From the NCBI GenBank assembly GCA_963995525.1, contig OZ023210.1:27994439-28058438 (forward strand): DNA of 64,000 nt, read 5' to 3'. The notes beneath the pieces were generated by a model, which saw nothing but the letters and a program-made list of their open reading frames with translations, ran no database searches and was not told where the DNA came from. Origin of the DNA: Escarpia spicata (taxonomy: Eukaryota; Annelida; Polychaeta; Sabellida; Siboglinidae). The translations under genes and the position numbers were made by a program. This document shows positions 53,701 to 62,700 of the stretch, in pieces; position 1 is the first letter of the stretch; each line of letters opens with the position of its first letter.

Positions 53701-56700
53701 TAGTTTTACAAACCAATCCAGATACAATGGCAATAAAACATAATTTTAATCAAGTAAATTTGTTTAATGTTTCAGGGTACACATATTGCAATGACAAATT
53801 TGTTTTCTGTGAATATCTAAAACTAGCCTAATCTTCCAGATTTAAAGGCTGTCATCCAAACAAATGAGATTTCATCTCTAAACTTGGTCTGACAATGTAT
53901 TATTTATTTAAATGTGTTCAGTCCAAATCTGGGCAAGTGACCTTCGATATATTTAGAAATGTTGTTCCAGTACTAGAGTAGGCCTGGGTGTCTGAGGGGG
54001 TAAGTAACTGGGGTGAGGGAATGTTATTCTAATACACCCAAGGTAGGAAGTTATCTAGATGAAGATAAGATTATAGAACCAGGGAAAGTGCACATACAGG
54101 AAGCCACAGGATTGCATACTGACAAACTGAAATGGCTGTGAACTTTTTTACACCGATACAAATTATTGTTAAAACACTGAAATGATAAAATACAAAATTT
54201 TTGAAAAGAGAAACCTCACTATCAATGTCACCATGAGGACTTGGCCAAAGGGACCTGAATAGTGAAGTGACCTTAATAGAGGGATTACTTTCTGTTAAAG
54301 CTGCGTCTGCTTCATTACATGGAATCAGCTGAGGTGGTAATTATTAGTAGGAAGTCCAATGAATCAGATGTATTGAATGTGGGAAACACGCAAACTCACT
54401 GAACATCAAAGTTAACCCAATTGGTAATCACGATACTGCCAACAGTTAATGTTTAGTATGAATGTTTTTGTTTACAATTTGGACTTTTTGTGGTAAACTA
54501 TTTAAATTGTGAACACAGTTTAATTATTTGTTATTTAAAAATAATTTTGTAGGTGGTATACGTACAACTTATTTACTCAAGACTAAGAACAAATGAGAAA
54601 CAGACTGCTTCTGATTAAGGTTCATTTTAAATCCGTGGTGACTGGTCATGCTGCAGATGTCACCACTCAAAGTCCCCTCCCGACACAAACGCTGGCTCTT
54701 CAAACACACAACCAAAGACCCACAGTGACTGGAATTGTTTAGACGTACACAAACACGATAGTGTTGCCTGGCAGGAAACATGTGAAATGCACAAGAACAC
54801 ACGCACACACACACACATGAACACCTGGGACCAGTAGTAGATCACAGCCAGGTGAACGTGTGTGTGATAATTTGTCTGTCAATTCACCATGTGATCCTGC
54901 CTGCTCCTCTCACATCTGTGCCTTTTGACGGTCGACAGCACAGCAGACACACTAAGTGAATCCTTTCACCACACAAATCAATTCTATCCATTAACTGCTC
55001 CTGGCGGCAACTCAAAGAACGCAAGACCAGTTTTCTCTCATGCTGCTGTGATATTTTTTACTGGGAATAATTTTTTAAGGAGAGCATTTTTCAAATTAAA
55101 GGTGTTTACATTCCAAAAGCTTCCGAAAGAAATATTTTTAAAATAAATATTTTTTTCATAAGTGAATATACATTATATGAAAAGAATAAATAGTTGGTAC
55201 ATCATAATGTTCCATCACTGATGTTATACTTTTACCCCACAACTCCCTGTCAGATTTTTAAAGGTGCATCCTAAATTACATTTTTTCACTTATTTCATTT
55301 CAAATTAATTCTGTGAAAAAGCAAACCTTCCTAGTATCCATTACACTATGCTAGCTTGTTTGTGCAACCTTTTTTATGCAGCTTTGGTGATATCAACATG
55401 TAGGCAGATTATGGTACTTATTGTTTGCCCAAACATTAGTTCATGTGATCAGAATTACTAAACAATGTAACCTCTTATATACAGAGAAGCCCAGAACACA
55501 TTTTTCATCTAAATTACCTAAACACCATTTTATAAAACTATGGAATGATCTTGACATAAAAATCTTAAGATAAAAAACGTCAAATCCAGACAAAAATTCA
55601 AATTGTTATTATCCAATCAATATCTAGACAACTCGAGTGTCTGCACTTGCAGACACTCGATTGTCTGCATGCACCCCGATCTTGACTCCGTATCCCAATC
55701 GTGCCATGCGTTCAATTCAACCCCAATCACCGTTAAATTCTTAATCATGTGTACAAAAAAAAATAATAATATGTTATTATGAGGAGGCGCTGACCTTCAA
55801 AAGTGGATAGACTAGAGTGAAGGACTTTTGCAGAGCATCTCGACTTTACACATCTCTAACCAACCCTAATAATGATAGTTTCTTCAAAAGGTAAAATCTG
55901 ATGGCCGGGAGACTTCTACCATTAGATTTATCATTAAATTCTTACTCATGTGATGTGTGCAAAATTTAAAAAATTTGTTTTGATATGAGAAGGCGCCAAA
56001 CTCAAGACCACAGCCTGTTTGCGACACTCGCAAAGCGCCAGCAGGACCGTTACCCAGGACATGTGATTAGAAAAATAATGTTTTATTCATACACTCTTTA
56101 TTTGTTAATGTAACGACATATAATGATAACCAACGACGTTTAGTATAAAAAAATTACTATGTTGCTTGTACATTTTTATCTTCTAAATTGAACGTAACAG
56201 TATATCTCAATTTATGTTAAGCTAGCCCAAAGAAATTTTGCACACATATTACCTTTGTTTAATATTCTCTGTGTATATTGAATATTTTTCAGATTGACGC
56301 AAATTAAAACGTTATGTAAAGCTGAATGTTGTGTTTTGTTCTACAGATGCTTGCCCGAGCCTATATTGTAATACATAAATATATGTATACACTGTGTACA
56401 TAATAATATTAATAATAACTATCTCATTGTATACTTTTCTAAGCATTATCTACTTCCTTCTTTATACAACTTAGTTTCCAGAAGAATTCAAACCATAATG
56501 AAAGGATTTCTACTGAACCATCAGAAAATAACACTGATTAACCACTTCCTGTTTCACATGTAATCTTTGACACCCGATAGTAAATCCAACTTCACTGCTC
56601 ATTATTGCAAATAGCTGCTTGGTGGAAAGGACGCATTTCCATTAACAGATCGTTTCACCTATAAATAAAAACAGCATGACTCACAAAGTACAAGGGATTC

Positions 56701-59700
56701 TGGGTCTGTATATATTAGTGTGTCACTTTACCATTAACGATGCTGTAGCATTTTCATGCGAGGAGTCAGAATGTTACGCTAATTTATAGAAAGCAGAAAA
56801 CAGGACCAGTTTTTATAGGCGCGGGAAGGGGGGGCAGCTTTCTCCCTGGAATTTCTCGGGGGGGGGCAATCATATGGTTCTGCTCCCATGAAATGTGAGC
56901 GTAAATGTTTGTTTTTGTGGCAAGAGTCAATGACGTGTGGAAATAAAAATTATATTTTTGTTGAATGTGTGCAATTGGAAGGCAGACATGGTTTTCGGCC
57001 CCCCCCCCCCCCAGTAATAGGCCACAAGGTGAAGGAAGATATGAAGATATGCGGCGGCGCGGCGGCAAACATTTTTCATTTGTGCTGAAGCTCTGGTAGT
57101 CCCCCTCAATATGAATTTCGTTCCCGTGTCACTGCCAATATTCCAGGAGGGCCACTGTTGCTTGGGGTTCAAAGACTGAATTCCTGTGAAAAATGATGCC
57201 ATGTGTAATCAAAACCACAGCGGGGGTGGACATCGATACAAAGATCTTATTAACTAGAACCTGAGGTTTGTAACAAGAGATGCTCAGTTTGTGGCATAGT
57301 TGTCTTGAAGGAATACTCTTTCATAATTAATGCGCAAGTTGGAACTGCTTTGTACCGGTTTACTGCAGAGATACATGTGCAATCCAACACCAATATCATT
57401 ACATACCACTCACTATATATAAGTTCTCGTGCAGTGTTCTATTAAAGTTGTACTTAGGAGTACGGTAGAAACAGAAAACTGGCCTGACTTAATGACATTT
57501 TCAAAAGTGCTACATGCGTGCAGAAATGGATGTACACATGCAGGCGCACACATGCATACATACATAATAATATGTATGTTTTCTTTTCTGTCACTGTCAC
57601 TTATCTGTCAATGTGTAACTGTAGCTGTCAATGTATCACTGCAGTTGCCAATGTGTCAACTTAGCTGGCAATGTGTCACATTTTTTTCAATTTGCACTAT
57701 ATATATATCAATGTGTCACTACAGCTGCCAGTGTGTTACTACAGTTGTATATGTGACTCTACAGCTGTCAAAGTGTCACTGCAGCTGTCAAAGTGTCACT
57801 GTAGCTGTCAATATGTCACTGCAGCTGCCAGTGTGTTACTACAGTTGTATATGTGACTCTACAGCTGTCAAAGTGTCACTGCAGCTGTCAAAGTGTCACT
57901 GTAGCTGTCAATATGTCACTGCAGCTGCCAGTGTGTTACTACAATTGTATATGTGACTCTACAGCTGTCAAAGTGTCACTGCAGCTGTCAAAGTGTCACT
58001 GTAGCTGTCAATATGTCACTGCAGCTGCCAGTGTGTTACTACAGTTGTATATGTGACTCTACAGCTGTCAAAGTGTCACTGCAACTGTTAAAGTTTCACT
58101 GTAGCTGTCAATGTGTCACTGCAGCTGTCAAAGTGTCACTGTAGCTGTCAATCTGTCACTGCAGCTGTCAAATTATCACTGCAGCTGTCAATGTGTCACT
58201 GCAGCTGTCAATGTGTCACTGCAGCTGTCAAAAGTATATCACTGCAGCTGTCAAAGTGTCACTGCACCTGTCAGTATTACTTCTCTATTATGCCAGTGTC
58301 TGTACACAATGACAGATACAAAATTCAAGGCTATTTCATGCTTTTCAGTGCTAATGAAAGGACAATTCAAGGCAGTTTAACCGAGAATTAACAGGCACCA
58401 GACCATTCACAGCAACCTACAGCAGGTCAACAAAAGATGGAGTGACATTAGCAAATAACAGATCTGGGTGGAATACTTTGACTGCCTTGATCCATACATC
58501 ATTAGATGGATGGACCTGCCTAAGTAAGTAACACCCATACCCATACCCATAAAAGTTATTGGTCCAGGAAAATCAGTTTGAATGAACAGGAAGCTCTGCA
58601 TCATAAAAAAGAAAGTCTATGGGCAACTGTTGTGCAATATATGCAGATAAGCTGATGTGCAGCAGAAGTGCTCCCCATCCATGTAGGAGGGGCTACTGAT
58701 GAACAAAGGCTACCTGGGTCAGTTGGCAACTGTAGCTAACAGCAGTGCCATGGAGTATACAAAATAAGCAGATAAGGGAACCTGGATCTCAGTGGGTCTC
58801 AGGCTGAGATCAGCAGGGAATGCACTGGCTACCAGTGAAGAAAGACCAGAGGCAGAGCCTAATCAAGGCTTTTCAAAGCTGCAAGCCTGAATTCAAGGAT
58901 ATCAAAGGGCTTGAACTGGGAGTGATGCAATTCAAGGATTTCAAGGTCCCCTATGGTCCCTAATAAACATATCCCCCAGTTTCTGTACCAACAAAATTTC
59001 TAATGGAATGGTCTACATACACAAAAAGCCATTTTAAAATCAATGAATCTGACTCAGCAAGGAATATGGAACTTGATTAATTTTCGATACCTGATCCTTG
59101 CCTGGCTGGCCAATAGGAACTCTGCCTCTTAGACTCAGTGTTCACCTAATTATCACCTCAAGCTGTCTATCCAATCTTGTTACTTGTTAGTCATTCCAAG
59201 ACAAAGCCTGAAAGCTTTCACCTGAGCTGACCTGAAATGGAGTCAATGACATTTTACATAATGTCACCTGCCACAAATCGGGTATTAAGTGGCACGGGCC
59301 TAATCTACACATGTATGAGCAAAAACTTGCAGTCAAGATCACGTCCCATTAATTTTTTACTTATTTGATTTTGGTAGAACTGCGTACTTATAGTCTTGTC
59401 TTTCAGTGTCCAGTTTACTTTCCTCGACAAATAATCCAAAACTAATAAAATACATGCATTTAGAAACACACACAGATAAAAACAATACACGGTATTGTAT
59501 CAAAATGACTTAATTTATCAAAATATGCCTTTTTTGAAAAGTTTGCATAAATTGTAGCAATAAATCGAAAACTACCAAAGACATTTCAACTAATGATGTA
59601 TCGGGTTGTAGCAGATCATCTGTTGAATCCTAAAAGGCACAAAACTCCATCATTTTGCAACTTAATACCCACTTCGCTGTGGCTGTTACTTCCCCAGACA

Positions 59701-62700
59701 CGGTGCGAGGTCAAAACCCCAGCGGACATAACCCCAGCAGACAAAACCCCAGCCTCTTATTTTAAATGAGGACAAAACCCCAGCGATGCCTAGAATGTTT
59801 TGGTGTATCATAAATTGTCTATGTATACATTATAACCTTATTTAAATAAGTGTTGAATTTGTTTATAGTAATGCACTTTAGTTTCCAATATTGTTGATAG
59901 ACATTATTATATTTTCCAATTAGGGGTATAATAAACAATTAGCAGCAGACACTGGGTAGAAGAGTGAGGCTGTTAGCATTACATCTCAGACACATGCAGA
60001 GTGTGAACAAAATTGTCCACGCTTCAAAATAGCAAGATACATGAAATGTGCCACATGCTGTGATAAAAACCGGAGAATAAAATTCAACCGACCAAAAATG
60101 TAAATAATCAGGAAGTAATGAACATTATAGCTGTTGGTTAGTCATACACTGTGCCCAGTGCATGGTCAATGTTCTCTGTAGAGGCCCAACTCACTTGTGA
60201 TCCTGCATACCCGATAATACTTAGAACGTCAAATTATCATCCCTCATCATAGGAGACAGACATGGAAGAATTAATCAGATTTTAATCAGATGGTGCCTGG
60301 TAGTTACGTTGTTAGTTATGGTTGTTAGTTATGGTTGTTAGTTATGGTTGTGACTAGGACAGGTCGCTTGGTTCGCAATGTGGGAGTCCTCTCCAGGTCA
60401 ATCTACCTTCAGCAAGTGAGTACCAGTGTTGGATTCATGCTGTTTTCTTCAAATATCACATTCCTACATTTTGTATCTAAGTTTGGGCCGGCCACTGTTT
60501 TTGGTTGTTTCCAACAGTTGTGAGAATAGAGTTTGTGGTCATCCGTACAAACCACACAACTGTTTGTCTGAAGTTTATCTGCATAGGAAGTTGTTATATG
60601 CTTTGTTTGCCCTTTTGAATATTTCTTTGTTGGTAATGTGCACAATATCTCCATATTGGATTCTTCCCCAAAATACTGTACGCCCCTTCATCTCTGTGTG
60701 CTTACCGACATCGCTGGTAGCCCCCTTGCATACTTGGCCATTCTGGGCCAGGCCATACATACAGTCTATGTAGGACTTGGCCGCCGATGTCATATCTGCA
60801 ACAAACATCTCCAATTTATGAGATCACGAGTCAAACTAAAATTATAATTACAACCACGTTAATAATGATTTTCAGAAATAAATTTTGTACAACAGATTTT
60901 GATCATTTATTTTATATAACATTTTTTATTACTGGAAAGGATTTTGCACAACTAATCTAAAGATACATTTAACTGATGCTGCTCTCTAGATTCTAGTGAT
61001 ACTAGATTCTGCTATGACACCATTAAGGTCACCCTCTAGACTCGACTAGAGTCATCTGAATGGTGAGGTGATCATAAGCGGGACTAATTTCCTATACTTT
61101 TGTGTTGCGGAAATAATGTCCTAGGGTGATCATAATTGTAAGATGTCTGTATTAGAGAGGTGGTTGTAATATAAGGTTTGACTGTAGATAGAATGGCATA
61201 AAACGATGGAGGAGAATGCTACTAATTCCATGAAGGGTTCGGGGGGGGGGGGGTCAAGTAAATTAAATCTGTTTTGATAACAGGCATTACATGTAGAAAT
61301 GATGTGTCATTTGTCAGTAGGCCCAATATGCATACAGTCTAATTGGCTGTTCTCTTTTGGTTGTAAATTATGTACAAATTACACAAGCTGTATCTGACAT
61401 CACTAAGTAGATGCATTCATAATCGACCAGGGTGTACAGCGCTGTATTTACAAAGTTCACTATTTGTTTTGTTTATATCTTTATATTTACTGTGACATGG
61501 TGGTGAAAACAGAACGATGATAGAATTGGCATCAAAACAAAACCTTTGTTGCAAAGTGGTGGAACGCAGTCAGATTGAATTAAATTCTTCATTTATCATT
61601 TATATACTTTGATATATAAATTAATAAGTATTAGAAGCAATGTTTCTCCACTTGATATTGATTGGTTCCACATCCTACGTGTAAGATAATCTGCAGCGGC
61701 ACTTTCACAACAAAACACACACGGGTCTCAGGAGAATCCACCAGGAAATTGCTTGACTCACTGGAGAGTGTAGCAAGAATTATTCATGCCTTGGAAACAC
61801 TGCAGCAACAAGAAATGTGAAAACGTTTATTTGTTCAGAAAACACCAGGTACCTGTGTCATGTGACTCAGATCTGACTGTCAGAGACAGGACTAGAGTCT
61901 GGCCACACTGTGCATAGAAGCACTGGATATTAGTGTTCTAAATGTTGCCATGTAGAGGTGAAGTAATCACACTCAGTATTCATATTTCGTAACCGTAACC
62001 ATTGAGTGATTGTACAAGTACTTTAGTACATTTGTCAAAAGTCAAAGTAATCATAATCATGCTTGAATTCAATGCCAAAGTAATCATAATTTATCAGGAT
62101 CATAATTACAACAATCGTTGTGTGTGAGTCCAAAGTACAATGCAAGCAGGCAGACTTAGGTGACTTACATACTACCCATTGTGCCCTCTGGAGTTTAGGG
62201 CAGCGACAAAGTTCCTCCAACTTAGGCGAACTACATAAAAATTTATTTGCTAGCATCGTTTCTACTTGTTAGTATGTTACCCCTTAGTATTGTAAATTAG
62301 AAAGCTGTAAAGACGTTGTGCAGTGGAACCTCACTATTAAGGTCACCCTTGGGACTAAATCAAAGTTATGTGAATAGCCAGGTGACCGTATTAGCGAGAC
62401 TGATATTCAATACTTAACTGTATTTCTGAATATGGATCAACTTTGGGATTATCCTAGGATGACCTTAATTGCGAGATGGCTATATTACTGAGGTGACCAC
62501 AAAGCAAGGTTCGTTTGTACATACAACTGCTAAGCCATGATTGCAATCATGATTACACAAATGTAATCATATCTGCAACCACATACGTACAAGGACTATG
62601 TAATCGTCCTTGTACGTATATCCATGAATTTCAGCAATAATCTTAATTGTTTACATTTGTGGTGTAATCACCCTATCTCTTCTGGGGAGATACTCCACTA

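Noticed and set aside
57429..58391. Cys/Ser-rich ORFs (CHCSCQ and VSLQLS repeats)
   Set aside because: They are translations of the 20-bp minisatellite.
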